A DNA stretch of 19,954 nucleotides from UMGS172 sp045651745 (GCA_045651745.1 JAZRSW010000097.1:1-19954), one strand, 5' to 3'; shown: positions 1 through 7,219, counted from the first letter of the stretch. Notes: generated from the letters alone by a model not told the origin. Made by a program: numbers and translations.

Positions 1-2
1 TA

Positions 3-401
3 AAAATATTTAATGAATTTTTTAAAGAAAACTTTATTGGTGAAACTCCTCATAATGTTCAAATTGTTGGTGATAAGGTATATATTGTGCCGTATGATTT
101 CGGACTTTCTGCCGTTCAAATTGCACGTTCGGGAATTTTTGCGGGAACGGTGCGTAATAACCGATTTGTACCTGAACACGCGCTATTTAACAATGTGAAA
201 TTCACTGCCAAAAACGTGCTTAATTTAAGTTTAGATGATGATAGAGTAGAGAAGTTTTTACACGGTGAGGAAATATATTGTGATACAAAATTAAAAGGAT
301 ATACCAAGGTAAAGATTTGCGATATACCTTTAGGTTTTGGTAAAGCATCTAACGGTACATTAAAAAATCATTATCCCAAAGGATTAAGAATATTAAAATA
401 A
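3..401 (+). CDS. RsmF-like rRNA (cytosine-C5) methyltransferase, C-terminal end (5' partial)
   Basis: The reading frame is open to the left edge and ends at TAA 399-401, so only the last ~132 residues are present. The end of the frame reads PLGFGKASNGTLKNHYPKGLR, which matches the C-terminal PUA-like RNA-binding tail of the RsmF/YebU branch of NOL1/NOP2/sun RNA m5C methyltransferases (compare the family pattern G-W-G-K...G-x-L-K-N-x-Y-P-K-G-L-R). The preceding segments VYIVPYDFG, ARSGIFAG and FVPEHAL also fit the order seen in that domain. The SAM-binding catalytic domain, with its cysteine pair, must lie to the left of the window, so activity cannot be judged. The gene ends at a symmetrical terminator shared with the convergent gene. 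An internal GTG at 87 is not a likely start, because the family homology runs through it. Confidence 0.82.
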   Translation, partial: KIFNEFFKENFIGETPHNVQIVGDKVYIVPYDFGLSAVQIARSGIFAGTVRNNRFVPEHALFNNVKFTAKNVLNLSLDDDRVEKFLHGEEIYCDTKLKGYTKVKICDIPLGFGKASNGTLKNHYPKGLRILK

Positions 402-430
402 AAAAGCGTAGTCGATTGACTACGCTTTTT
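401..430. terminator. Bidirectional intrinsic terminator between convergent genes
   Basis: A perfect 13-bp inverted repeat (arms 401-413 and 418-430, loop GATT) has an A-tract at its left end and a T-tract at its right end. It can therefore act as a stem plus U-run on either strand. It serves the RsmF-like gene (stop at 401) and the leftward radical-SAM gene (stop at 434). Confidence 0.9.
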
Positions 431-433
431 CGT

Positions 434-1339
434 TTATCTAACCAAAAGTTCACCTTGTTTTAATTCTTGTCTTTTAAATTCTGAATTTATATAATTAAGA
501 ACTCTCTTTTTGTCGGCTGACCAGAGTGGTGCAATTAAATTCTTTTTATCTCCGTCACCTGTTAGGCGGTGAACGACCATTTCGGGTGGAATTCTTTTTA
601 AACAACCGATTAAAAGATTGGTATATTCTTCTAATGTTGGGAGTAAGAAATTGCTTTTTTCGTACATTTCGGCAAGTTTTGTGCCTTTTAAAACGTGTAA
701 AAGATGTATTTTAATTCCGTCAGCGTTTGATTTGCCAATGTATTCTGCGGTTTCATATATCATATCTTCAGTTTCAAAGGGTAGACCTATTATCATATGA
801 ACAATGACTTCTATACCGCGGTTTTTCAAGCTAAAAACGGCTTGGTCAAAGACGGATAAATCGTATTGACGGTTGATTAATTCGGCGGTGGCAGGGTGAA
901 TGGTCTGCAAGCCGAGTTCAACCCATACGGGTTTGATTTTATTGAGTTTTTCCAATAAATTTAACACATCATCGTGTAAACAATCGGGTCTTGTAGCAAT
1001 AGAAAGCGCGACAATGTCAGGGTGAGAAATGGCTTCGGTGAATATTTTTTCAAGGTATTCTATGGGTGCATAAGTGTTGGTAAAATCCTGAAAGTATGCA
1101 ATATATTTATTGGTTTTAATCTTGTTAGATACTCGCGATTTTGCTTTTTCAATTTGCTCGAATATAGAGTCACATCGTTGCTCGGCAAAATCACCTGAGC
1201 CAAAGGCAGAACAAAAAATGCATCCGTCGTTACTTAACGTCCCGTCACGGTTAGGGCAGGACATACCGCCCGAAATAGCAAGTTTATATACCTTACAATT
1301 GAATTTTTCGTTTAAATAATCGTTTAATGACCGATACAT
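434..1339 (-). CDS. Radical SAM protein, YtqA/YhcC (TIGR01212) family
   Basis: The 301-residue protein begins MYRSLNDYLNEKF and carries the family signature SCPNRDGTLSNDGCIFC at residues 27-43. Cys28, Cys40 and Cys43 are the likely [4Fe-4S] ligands, in the widely spaced arrangement typical of the TIGR01212/Elp3-like radical SAM group. AYFQDFTNTYAP, ATRPDC and ELGLQTIH downstream are also characteristic of the family. Members bind SAM and an iron-sulfur cluster. The B. subtilis homologue is YtqA, and I do not assign a substrate; a role in RNA modification is only a guess from the Elp3-like fold. The start is supported by AGGCGGTGAG just upstream of ATG and by a good promoter further up. Length is normal for the family. 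The gene is monocistronic in this window, running between the bidirectional terminator and the tRNA. Confidence 0.88.
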   Translation of the reverse strand: MYRSLNDYLNEKFNCKVYKLAISGGMSCPNRDGTLSNDGCIFCSAFGSGDFAEQRCDSIFEQIEKAKSRVSNKIKTNKYIAYFQDFTNTYAPIEYLEKIFTEAISHPDIVALSIATRPDCLHDDVLNLLEKLNKIKPVWVELGLQTIHPATAELINRQYDLSVFDQAVFSLKNRGIEVIVHMIIGLPFETEDMIYETAEYIGKSNADGIKIHLLHVLKGTKLAEMYEKSNFLLPTLEEYTNLLIGCLKRIPPEMVVHRLTGDGDKKNLIAPLWSADKKRVLNYINSEFKRQELKQGELLVR

Positions 1340-1365
1340 TTTCTCACCGCCTTTTAAGTACTTTT

Positions 1366-1394
1366 AGTATATAACAAATTAACATTCCGGTCAA
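1366..1394 (-). promoter_or_regulatory. Sigma-A promoter for the radical SAM gene
   Basis: Read on the minus strand, a -35 TTGACC (1389-1394) and a -10 TATACT (1366-1371) are separated by 17 bp. The transcript would start about 20 bases before the ATG. Confidence 0.75.
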
Positions 1395-1458
1395 GGTGAT
1401 TGTAAATGTAAAGTTTTAAAAAATATTATAAAAAGTCGCAAAATCGTGAAAATTTGTA

Positions 1459-1487
1459 TTGACAAACTAAAACAACTGTGGTAATAT
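1459..1487 (+). promoter_or_regulatory. Sigma-A promoter for tRNA-Leu
   Basis: A perfect -35 TTGACA (1459-1464) and a -10 TAATAT (1482-1487) are 17 bp apart. They place the start of transcription a few bases ahead of the mature tRNA 5' end at 1499. Confidence 0.85.
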
Positions 1488-1498
1488 AGCAGGGTCGA

Positions 1499-1582
1499 GC
1501 GAGTGTGCTGGAATAGGCAGACAGGCACGTTTGAGGGGCGTGTGTCAACGACGTACGAGTTCAAGTCTCGTCACTCGCACCA
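1499..1582 (+). tRNA. tRNA-Leu (anticodon GAG)
   Basis: This 84-base gene folds as a class II tRNA. The acceptor stem GCGAGTG (1499-1505) pairs with CACTCGC (1572-1578). The anticodon stem CACGT/GCGTG encloses the loop TTGAGGG, giving anticodon GAG. A long variable arm (TGTC AAC GACG) marks it as Leu/Ser type. The T-stem ACGAG/CTCGT encloses TTCAAGT. The discriminator is A, as expected for leucine, and CCA is encoded (1580-1582). It reads CUC and CUU codons. It is a single-gene unit with its own promoter and terminator. Confidence 0.96.
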
Positions 1583-1585
1583 AAT

Positions 1586-1616
1586 AAAAACTCCAAGTCA
1601 TTGACTTGGAGTTTTT
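1586..1616. terminator. Terminator after tRNA-Leu, usable on both strands
   Basis: Arms AAAAACTCCAAGTCA (1586-1600) and its exact complement (1602-1616) flank a single central base, followed by more T residues. In practice the tip opens to a loop of 3-5 bases. It lies between the tRNA and the stop of the leftward lipoprotein gene (1617), so it probably terminates both. Confidence 0.9.
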
Positions 1617-2111
1617 TTATTTCTTGATTTGGTTTTTTAAAATAAATACTGTATCAGAGTTATTTAATGACAGTTTGGAAACATAGCCTGAACTGTTGAG
1701 CTTAATTGAAAAATCTCCGCTTTTACATTTACCGTCTATCTTAAAATAGTCACCGCTTAATTTTGGTTTAATATTTTTAGAAACAATCAAAGTGTCATAA
1801 ATGTAAAAAGCAGGCGAGTCTTCGGGAACTTCTTCGCGCGAATATGTTTCAGTGATTCCACTTACATCAACAGTTACAGACTCTTGTTTTACCTGCATTT
1901 TAAGTCCATTTATAATATCGTCACCTGAAAAGGAAATTGTCAAAGTACCGTCATATTCCACATCAATTTCACCCGTCAGCTCCGAGTTTTCGATAGTAAA
2001 ATCACATTTAAATCCCGATAAAATCGGCGTGATTTCATCACCTTTAGAGTTTGAACATCCTACTGCAAAGCACATTGATACAACCATTAAAGCAGTAAGG
2101 ATTTTACGCGT
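1617..2111 (-). CDS. Small predicted lipoprotein of unknown function, apparent ACG start
   Basis: From the first ATG (2087) the protein has 156 residues and begins MVVSMCFAVGC, a signal peptide too short and without a charged n-region. Eight more in-frame codons upstream give a textbook lipoprotein leader if ACG at 2109-2111 is read as Met: (M)RKILTALMVVSMCFAVGC, with basic residues, a hydrophobic core and lipid-modified Cys19. An AAGGTGG Shine-Dalgarno lies just before ACG, overlapping the TAA of nnr. No ATG, GTG or TTG lies in frame between that stop and 2087. I therefore place the start at ACG, giving 164 residues. The mature part alternates short hydrophobic and polar stretches (FTIENSELTGEIDVEYDG, TLTISFSG), suggesting a beta-rich extracytoplasmic domain. 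I do not recognise a family. It is the last gene of the DUF6106-nnr-lipoprotein unit. Confidence 0.62.
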   Translation of the reverse strand, partial: TRKILTALMVVSMCFAVGCSNSKGDEITPILSGFKCDFTIENSELTGEIDVEYDGTLTISFSGDDIINGLKMQVKQESVTVDVSGITETYSREEVPEDSPAFYIYDTLIVSKNIKPKLSGDYFKIDGKCKSGDFSIKLNSSGYVSKLSLNNSDTVFILKNQIKK

Positions 2112-2120
2112 AAAACCACC

Positions 2121-3656
2121 TTATTTCTTAAGATATAATAGGCTAAACACAGTTGATAAATTGTTAATCATATCTGTTGGAGTAAGGGATAATATTGAGG
2201 TTTCTTTTACCGCAACATCACCCGCCATAGCGTGAATTTTCACACCTAAAATAGCGGCATCGGCTGCTGATAAGCCTTGTGCAACAAATGCAGTTATCAT
2301 ACCCGCTAACATATCGCCCGAACCTGCGGTTGCTATACCGGGATTGCCATCAATAACAACGTGATTTTCACCGCTAGGCAAAGATATAATCGTGTTAGCG
2401 CCTTTAAGAACAGCAACTACGTTTAATTCATTAGCTAATCGCATTGCACTGCCCAAGCGGTCATTTTGAATTTCCTCAACAGTGCAACCTAATAGACGCG
2501 AAGCTTCTTTTGGATGGGGAGTAATAACGATATCGTTTGTGTATTGCCTGATTAAGTGTATGTTTTCGGACAAAATGTTTATTCCGTCAGCATCAATAAT
2601 TAACGGAACACGGCAATTTTTCATTATCTCTGAAATAGTGTACTTTACTTGGTTACTTTGTCCTAAACCGCAACCAATAAGACCAACATTGCATTTGTCA
2701 ATCACATTTATTACTGTTTCGGTAACATCATCGTTGACCTTGCCGTTTTTTACATTGTCTAAAACTGTGCATACAGCTTCAGGCAGGGAAGTGCCGACAA
2801 TTGTGTAAATGCTTTCGGGAATTATCATATTTGCAATTCCAACACCGCTTTTGATAGCGGATTTACCTGCAATTACAGCTGCACCTGCCATACCTAAACT
2901 TCCACAGTAAACAGCGGCAGTACCGCAATCTCCTTTATGGAAATTTTTTGTTCTTGCAGGAAGTTTTGAAATAGTATCTTGAGTTCTTACAACCTGCATT
3001 ATAGGGTTGACATTTTTTAACGCCTCGTCGGGAATGCCAATTGAAGCAACGATGACTTTACCGCAAAATTCACTTGACGGGTAAAGTAGGTGACAGGGTT
3101 TTAATGCGGCAAACGTGACGGTTAAATCGGCTTTTACAAAAACGCCATCAACATTACCACTGTCATTTTGAATACCACTTGGTACGTCGATAGCAACCTT
3201 TTGAGCGCTTGATGTATTTATAGCATTTATTATATCGGCATAAATGCCGTCGGGCTCACCTTTAAAACCAGTGCCGAAAATAGCGTCAATTATTATATCG
3301 GCATCATTAAGATACTGACAGCAAAGCGGTTCAAAACTTCCAAAATCAACCGGACGGATACCTAAATTATAGGATTTTGACGCCATTTCTTTTGCACTGT
3401 CGGTTGACGGCGAGCCTACCGAAATAACGCGTACATAGGCGTTATCTTCAAGGAGTTTTCTTGCAATGACGTAACCGTCACCGCCGTTATTGCCTTTGCC
3501 ACATACAATCACAATTTTTTTATTTTCAAGTTGAAAAGTATCACGGATAACCTTGGTTGCGGCAGCGCCGGCGTTTTCCATCAGTCTTAACCAACTCATA
3601 CCAAGGCTAACGGCTTTTTCTTCAACGGATTTCATTTGTTGGGCGGTTAGTACCAT
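2121..3656 (-). CDS. nnr: Bifunctional NAD(P)H-hydrate epimerase / ADP-dependent NAD(P)H-hydrate dehydratase
   Basis: This 511-residue cytoplasmic repair enzyme handles NADHX and NADPHX, the damaged hydrated forms of NAD(P)H. The N-terminal YjeF_N domain (about 1-220) epimerises S and R forms; it shows LMENAG at 25-30 and GKGNNGGDG at 53-61, then DAIFGTGFKG and DVPSG. The C-terminal ribokinase-like YjeF_C domain (about 225-505) dehydrates the S form using ADP. It shows HKGDCGTAAVYCGS around 240-253, DADGIN, TPHPKE at 379-384, a KGA segment near 418, and NPGIATAGSGDMLAGM at 438-453 with the catalytic Asp448. Length and domain order are normal for the fused enzyme. AAAGGAG precedes the ATG. It follows the DUF6106-like gene after 23 bases, and its stop codon overlaps the ribosome binding site of the lipoprotein gene, so the three are probably co-transcribed leftward. 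Confidence 0.96.
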   Translation of the reverse strand: MVLTAQQMKSVEEKAVSLGMSWLRLMENAGAAATKVIRDTFQLENKKIVIVCGKGNNGGDGYVIARKLLEDNAYVRVISVGSPSTDSAKEMASKSYNLGIRPVDFGSFEPLCCQYLNDADIIIDAIFGTGFKGEPDGIYADIINAINTSSAQKVAIDVPSGIQNDSGNVDGVFVKADLTVTFAALKPCHLLYPSSEFCGKVIVASIGIPDEALKNVNPIMQVVRTQDTISKLPARTKNFHKGDCGTAAVYCGSLGMAGAAVIAGKSAIKSGVGIANMIIPESIYTIVGTSLPEAVCTVLDNVKNGKVNDDVTETVINVIDKCNVGLIGCGLGQSNQVKYTISEIMKNCRVPLIIDADGINILSENIHLIRQYTNDIVITPHPKEASRLLGCTVEEIQNDRLGSAMRLANELNVVAVLKGANTIISLPSGENHVVIDGNPGIATAGSGDMLAGMITAFVAQGLSAADAAILGVKIHAMAGDVAVKETSILSLTPTDMINNLSTVFSLLYLKK

Positions 3657-3679
3657 AGCGAATCTCCTTTGAAAAAAAA

Positions 3680-4198
3680 TTAAATACTGTTTTTAAGAGC
3701 GTAGTGTAAGAATTTTTTAATTGCAGTTTTCACATCATCATTAGGTGTGATAACTAAATAGTAATGCCCGTGGCGTGGGTGCTTGATTTTAAATGCAAGT
3801 GCAGTATCATCAGGTGTGCAACCAAAATAAACGTTTATATTATTGGATTTTACCGGTTTGTGACGGTTAGGGTCATATTTTTCAATAGCCAAAATATCCG
3901 CCGTTGTAAAATTAGCCATTCTTACTCTTTTTTTCTTGTTGGTTATACGGTCAATGTCAATTTCATTGTTTGTGACAATGTATTCAAACTCATTATTAAG
4001 TTGGCCGCAGAACCAATATCCACCGTAAACTGAACCTAAGGCTAAAAGATACAAAATAAAAGAAAAAGAAGGGAAGAAAAAACTTAACGAAAACAGACCA
4101 ACTGCTAAAAGAACTCCTAACAAAATCAAAGCAAATTTAAAAGTGATAATTTTTATATCCTGCTTTATTACGACTAACTGTTCTACAAAAACGTCCAT
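3680..4198 (-). CDS. Small membrane protein, DUF6106-like
   Basis: The 172-residue protein has two closely spaced hydrophobic segments at about 19-41 and 45-63. A charged cytoplasmic-type domain follows, containing the segment FEYIVTNNEIDIDRI (71-85) and a basic KKKRVR run. The start MDVFVEQLV and the EYIVTNxxxDIDxI...KxKR pattern match my recollection of DUF6106 proteins of Clostridia; this needs a profile search. No catalytic motif is visible and the function is unknown. It is the first gene of the leftward unit with nnr and the lipoprotein gene, with a consensus-like promoter at 4228-4256. GAGG sits about 12 bases before the ATG, a slightly long spacing. Confidence 0.7.
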   Translation of the reverse strand: MDVFVEQLVVIKQDIKIITFKFALILLGVLLAVGLFSLSFFFPSFSFILYLLALGSVYGGYWFCGQLNNEFEYIVTNNEIDIDRITNKKKRVRMANFTTADILAIEKYDPNRHKPVKSNNINVYFGCTPDDTALAFKIKHPRHGHYYLVITPNDDVKTAIKKFLHYALKNSI

Positions 4199-4227
4199 AT
4201 TCTTAATTCCTCATACATTTTTATTTT

Positions 4228-4256
4228 ATTTTATCATTAAAATCTTTTATATTCAA
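4228..4256 (-). promoter_or_regulatory. Sigma-A promoter for the DUF6106-nnr-lipoprotein unit
   Basis: On the minus strand, -35 TTGAAT (4251-4256) and -10 TAAAAT (4228-4233) are 17 bp apart. Transcription would begin about 20-25 bases before the ATG at 4198. Confidence 0.65.
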
Positions 4257-4295
4257 GCAGATAAATTAAGAAGTTACAAAATATTAATTTTTCTT

Positions 4296-4316
4296 TTAAT
4301 AAAGTGACTTTATTAA
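4296..4316. repeat. Perfect 21-bp inverted repeat between divergent promoters (candidate operator)
   Basis: Arms TTAATAAAGT and ACTTTATTAA flank a single G. The centre lies about 60 bp upstream of the expected start of the epimerase transcript and about 80 bp from the divergent one. The arms are A/T-rich and lack the G/C-rich stem and directional T-run of a terminator. The symmetry suits a dimeric DNA-binding protein. No known operator consensus fits well; it resembles Fur/PerR boxes only in being A/T-rich and symmetrical. Confidence 0.45.
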
Positions 4317-4327
4317 TATCAAATCAC

Positions 4328-4356
4328 TTGACTATATATTTTTCGTTTGCTATAAT
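4328..4356 (+). promoter_or_regulatory. Sigma-A promoter for the aldose epimerase-like gene
   Basis: -35 TTGACT (4328-4333) and a perfect -10 TATAAT (4351-4356) are separated by 17 bp. An AAGGAG ribosome binding site follows at 4386-4391, 8 bases before the ATG. Confidence 0.88.
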
Positions 4357-4399
4357 ATAATCAAATAATAAATCCAAATTTTTACAAGGAGTAATCTTT

Positions 4400-5257
4400 A
4401 TGGTAACGTTAAAATGTGGTAATTCCGTAGCAACTATCAATGAGGTCGGCGCTGAAATAACAAGTTTTAAGTATAAGGGCGTTGATTATCTTTGGATTGG
4501 TGACCCTAAATATTGGGGTTGCTGTTCTCCCAACCTTTTCCCGATGACAGGTGGATTAAAAGACGATAAGTACATCCTTAACGGCAAGGAATACATTTTG
4601 CCCAAACACGGTTTTGTAAGAAACAAAACATTTACTATTGAGTCACAGACTGATAATTCAGTAGTGTTCTTACTTACCGCAAGTGATGAAACAAAAGAAG
4701 CATTCCCGTATGAGTTTGAACTTCGCATCAGTTATATTTTAACCGATGGTAAGGTTACCGCAGGATATAGCGTAACTAACTGCAATGATGAAACTATGTG
4801 GTTCTCGGTTGGCTCACACGACGGTTTTATCACTCCTGAAGGAATCGAGGAATATGACCTTATTTTCCCGCAGAAAGAAACACTTGATACATACACCTTA
4901 TTCGGCAATTTAACCGGTCACGAGAAGACTCCCGTTATTGCCGACAGTGACAGAATAGCTTTGGATTACAATTATTTTGCTGTTGACGCCCTTGTGTTCA
5001 AGGATTTGAAGTCAAGGACCTGCCGTTTGGTTAACCGCAACACAGGTCGCGGTATTCAACTTGATTTCCCGGGTGCTCCGCGATTTGTTGTTTGGACTAA
5101 ACCCGGCGCACCTTATGTTTGCTTAGAGCCTTGGTTTGGTCAGGCAGATAATCTTGACAGTGATTATGATATCACTAAAAAGGAAGCTATCGAGTCGTTA
5201 AAACCCGGTGAAACATTTAAATCTGTTCGTGTAATTACCGCTTTGGAAGGTAAATAA
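4400..5257 (+). CDS. Aldose 1-epimerase family protein (LacX-like)
   Basis: The 285-residue protein resembles the GalM-like beta-sandwich fold, in the LacX/YphB-type subgroup. Family landmarks in order are SPNLFPMTGG (43-52), the catalytic-type histidine in LPKHGFVR (His70), a second histidine in VGSHDGF (His140), and the acid in VCLEPWFGQAD (Glu243). GalM enzymes interconvert alpha and beta anomers of sugars using a His/Glu pair, and all three positions are present. The substrate is not evident, since no sugar transport or catabolic gene is nearby. It stands alone with its own promoter and terminator, and a 21-bp inverted repeat upstream may control it. It has no signal peptide and is cytoplasmic. 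Confidence 0.87.
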   Translation: MVTLKCGNSVATINEVGAEITSFKYKGVDYLWIGDPKYWGCCSPNLFPMTGGLKDDKYILNGKEYILPKHGFVRNKTFTIESQTDNSVVFLLTASDETKEAFPYEFELRISYILTDGKVTAGYSVTNCNDETMWFSVGSHDGFITPEGIEEYDLIFPQKETLDTYTLFGNLTGHEKTPVIADSDRIALDYNYFAVDALVFKDLKSRTCRLVNRNTGRGIQLDFPGAPRFVVWTKPGAPYVCLEPWFGQADNLDSDYDITKKEAIESLKPGETFKSVRVITALEGK

Positions 5258-5273
5258 TTTTAAATTTCAGTTT

Positions 5274-5306
5274 AAATCCCGCTTTTGTGAAAAAGGCGGG
5301 ATTTTT
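5274..5306 (+). terminator. Intrinsic terminator after the epimerase-like gene
   Basis: AAATCCCGC (5274-5282) pairs with GCGGGATTT (5297-5304 region), with further T/A pairing inside. The stem is followed by a T-run, 17 bases after the stop codon. Confidence 0.88.
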
Positions 5307-5340
5307 CTTTGATTAATGGCTTGTTTTGTGGCTTTTTGGG

Positions 5341-5369
5341 TTGACTTTATATATAATTTTTGATATAAT
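5341..5369 (+). promoter_or_regulatory. Sigma-A promoter of the yicC-to-thiN operon
   Basis: -35 TTGACT (5341-5346) and a perfect -10 TATAAT (5364-5369) are 17 bp apart. The start of transcription lies about 36 bases before the yicC ATG. I see no other convincing promoter or terminator before thiN, so this may serve the whole ~12.6 kb unit. Confidence 0.88.
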
Positions 5370-5412
5370 TTACTAAATATATTAACTTGAAATTGCATTG
5401 GAGATGACATCT

Positions 5413-6291
5413 ATGGTCAGAAGTATGACCGGCTACGGTCGAGGAGACGCGAGTAACGAAACTTTGGCGGTTACAGTCGAGTTAAAATCGGTTAACCACC
5501 GCTTTTTTGAAGCCTCGGTACGTGCACCGCGACAGTTTGCTTTTTTGGAAGATAAACTAAAATCTTACGTTCAGTCGCGTGTTGCAAGAGGAAAGATTGA
5601 TATTTTGGTTTCCTGCGATTTTTCAGCGGCTGATACCGATAAGGTCGAGGTTAACGAAGGCTTTGCGAAATCATATATTGATGCACTTCATACTCTTGTT
5701 GAAAAGTTTGGTGTAATTGATGATATTTCAGCTTCAACAGTTGCCCGTAACTCTGATGTTTTTTCGGTTACCAAGCAAAGAGTTGACGAGGATACAGTTT
5801 GGGAATTAGTAGGTACTGCTGCCGAGGTGGCAGTTGATAACTTTATCAAAGAACGTGAAGCTGAAGGTCAGCGTTTAGAGGAAGATGTTATTTCAAGAAC
5901 AAAGACTATACTCGATTGGGTTTCGGTTATCGAAGAACGTTCACCGAAGACCGTTACCGAATACCGCGAGCGTATTGAAAAGAAAATGCGCGAGTTGTTG
6001 GGTGACACTTCTGTTGATGAGCAAAGGCTTATCACCGAAACGGCAATTTTTGCCGACCGCGTTGCAGTGAATGAGGAAACTGTTAGACTTCGCAGTCATA
6101 TTGCTCATTTTTCGGAGATGTGTGAGGCAGGCGGCGTTGTTGGTAAGAAGTTAGATTTTACTGTTCAGGAAATGAACCGCGAAACTAACACAATCGGCTC
6201 AAAATGTCAGGATGTTGAGATTTCGCATATCGTTGTTGATATAAAATCTGAAATCGAGAAAATCCGAGAGCAAATTCAAAATATTGAATAA
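5413..6291 (+). CDS. yicC: YicC/YloC family endoribonuclease
   Basis: The 292-residue protein begins MVRSMTGYGRG, the classical YicC start, and has the family C-terminal signature FTVQEMNRETNTIGSKCQD near residues 255-274. The N-terminal YicC-like region and the C-terminal DUF1732 region are both complete. YicC-family proteins have been reported to be endoribonucleases involved in RNA turnover. ATG 5413 is chosen over the in-frame TTG 5398 and ATG 5404 because GGAG (5400-5403) sits 9 bases ahead of it and homologues begin at this point. It is the first gene of the operon, 27 bases before remA, an order conserved in Bacillus (yloC-remA-gmk-rpoZ) and Clostridia. Confidence 0.94.
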   Translation: MVRSMTGYGRGDASNETLAVTVELKSVNHRFFEASVRAPRQFAFLEDKLKSYVQSRVARGKIDILVSCDFSAADTDKVEVNEGFAKSYIDALHTLVEKFGVIDDISASTVARNSDVFSVTKQRVDEDTVWELVGTAAEVAVDNFIKEREAEGQRLEEDVISRTKTILDWVSVIEERSPKTVTEYRERIEKKMRELLGDTSVDEQRLITETAIFADRVAVNEETVRLRSHIAHFSEMCEAGGVVGKKLDFTVQEMNRETNTIGSKCQDVEISHIVVDIKSEIEKIREQIQNIE

Positions 6292-6318
6292 TACTGAATA
6301 ATTTTGCGGAGGACGTTT

Positions 6319-6588
6319 ATGAAACTTATCAATATAGGCTTCGGCAATATGGTTTCGGCAGAGCGTTTGGTGGCAATTGTCAGTCCTGACTCTGCACCGA
6401 TTAAGCGTATTATTCAGGAAGCTAAAGAAAAAGGGACGTTGATTGATGCAACCCACGGCAGAAGAACAAGGGCGGTTATTATTACCGATAGTGACCTTAT
6501 AATTCTTACATATTTACAGTCCGAAACGGTTGCCGCGAGATTAGAGGAAACCGATACCGATGATATGGAGGATGACGAGGATGAATAA
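6319..6588 (+). CDS. remA: RemA-type DNA-binding regulator (DUF370)
   Basis: The 89-residue protein begins MKLINIGFGNMVSAERLVAI and contains SAPIKRIIQEAKEKGTLIDAT and GRRTRAVIITDS, the conserved RemA segments. In B. subtilis RemA activates biofilm matrix and osmoprotection genes and binds DNA as an oligomeric ring. The start at 6319 is set by CGGAGG (6307-6312). An in-frame TTG at 6304 lies upstream of that site and is unlikely. The C-terminal tail is strongly acidic (ETDTDDMEDDEDE), and its coding region holds the GGAGG ribosome binding site for gmk. It overlaps gmk by 8 bases, so translation is probably coupled. RemA targets in this organism are not predictable from the window. Confidence 0.95.
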   Translation: MKLINIGFGNMVSAERLVAIVSPDSAPIKRIIQEAKEKGTLIDATHGRRTRAVIITDSDLIILTYLQSETVAARLEETDTDDMEDDEDE

Positions 6589-7183
6589 AGGCGCGTTAAT
6601 TATCATTTCAGGTCCGTCGGGTTCGGGAAAAGATACCGTTTTAAAAGAACTTTTCAAAAAAATGCCCGAGGTTGAGTTTTCGATTTCGAGCGTAACACGT
6701 AATATGCGTGACGGAGAAGTAGAGGGCGAAAAATACAACTTTATTTCCCGCGAAAAGTTCGAGTTAATGATTAAAGAAAACGCTTTATTAGAGTATAACG
6801 TGTACTGTGATAACTATTACGGAACACCGAAAGCACCTGTTGAAAAGTGCATTGCTTCGGGCGGGGAGATTATACTCGAAGTTGACGTTAACGGTGCTGC
6901 AAATGTTCGTAAAAACTGTGCCGACAGTTACAGTATTTTTATTGCTCCACCGTCGTTTGAGGTTTTAAAAAACCGTTTAACCGGTCGCGGTACCGAAACT
7001 AAAGAAGTTATTGAAAAGCGTTTGGCAGAGGCTAAAGCCGAAATGGCAAGAGCCAATGAATATGATTACATAGTAATTAATGACGATTTAACTAAGGCGG
7101 TTGAGGATGTTCAGTCGATAATTTTAAACGAACGTTTAAAGGTCGACCGCAATACTGATTTGTTAGAAAATATTTTAAAATAA
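6581..7183 (+). CDS. gmk: Guanylate kinase
   Basis: The 200-residue enzyme phosphorylates GMP to GDP with ATP. It begins MNKGALIIISGPSGSGKDTV, giving a P-loop at about 11-18. SVTRNMRDGEVEGEKYNFIS is the GMP-binding region (usual SxTTRxPRxGExxGxxYxF), and EVDVNGAANVRK matches the E-x-D-V-q-G-a motif. FIAPPS and the lid segment NRLTGRGTETKEVIEKRL are complete. GSGKD replaces the more usual GxGKG/S, a tolerated change. ATG 6581 is chosen because GGAGG (6567-6571) lies 9 bases upstream and the P-loop is then at the normal distance. It sits between remA and rpoZ as in most Firmicutes. Confidence 0.96.
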   Translation: MNKGALIIISGPSGSGKDTVLKELFKKMPEVEFSISSVTRNMRDGEVEGEKYNFISREKFELMIKENALLEYNVYCDNYYGTPKAPVEKCIASGGEIILEVDVNGAANVRKNCADSYSIFIAPPSFEVLKNRLTGRGTETKEVIEKRLAEAKAEMARANEYDYIVINDDLTKAVEDVQSIILNERLKVDRNTDLLENILK

Positions 7184-7219
7184 ATTTTAAGCCAAATACT
7201 GGCAGAATGGAGAAAAATT

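Noticed and set aside
2102..2115. Perfect 14-bp palindrome TTTTACGCGTAAAA across the apparent ACG start of the lipoprotein gene
   Set aside because: About one 14-bp perfect palindrome is expected by chance in 20 kb, it has no loop for an RNA hairpin, and it lies within a probable coding start. Not enough to call an operator.
1852..2235. Plus-strand open frame across the lipoprotein gene and the end of nnr
   Set aside because: The minus-strand genes have clear signals and domains, while this frame has no family match and spans their junction.
5398..5412. TTG 5398 and ATG 5404 as yicC starts
   Set aside because: TTG 5398 overlaps the GGAG ribosome binding site and ATG 5404 is too close to it; homologues start at MxxSMTGYGR, matching 5413.
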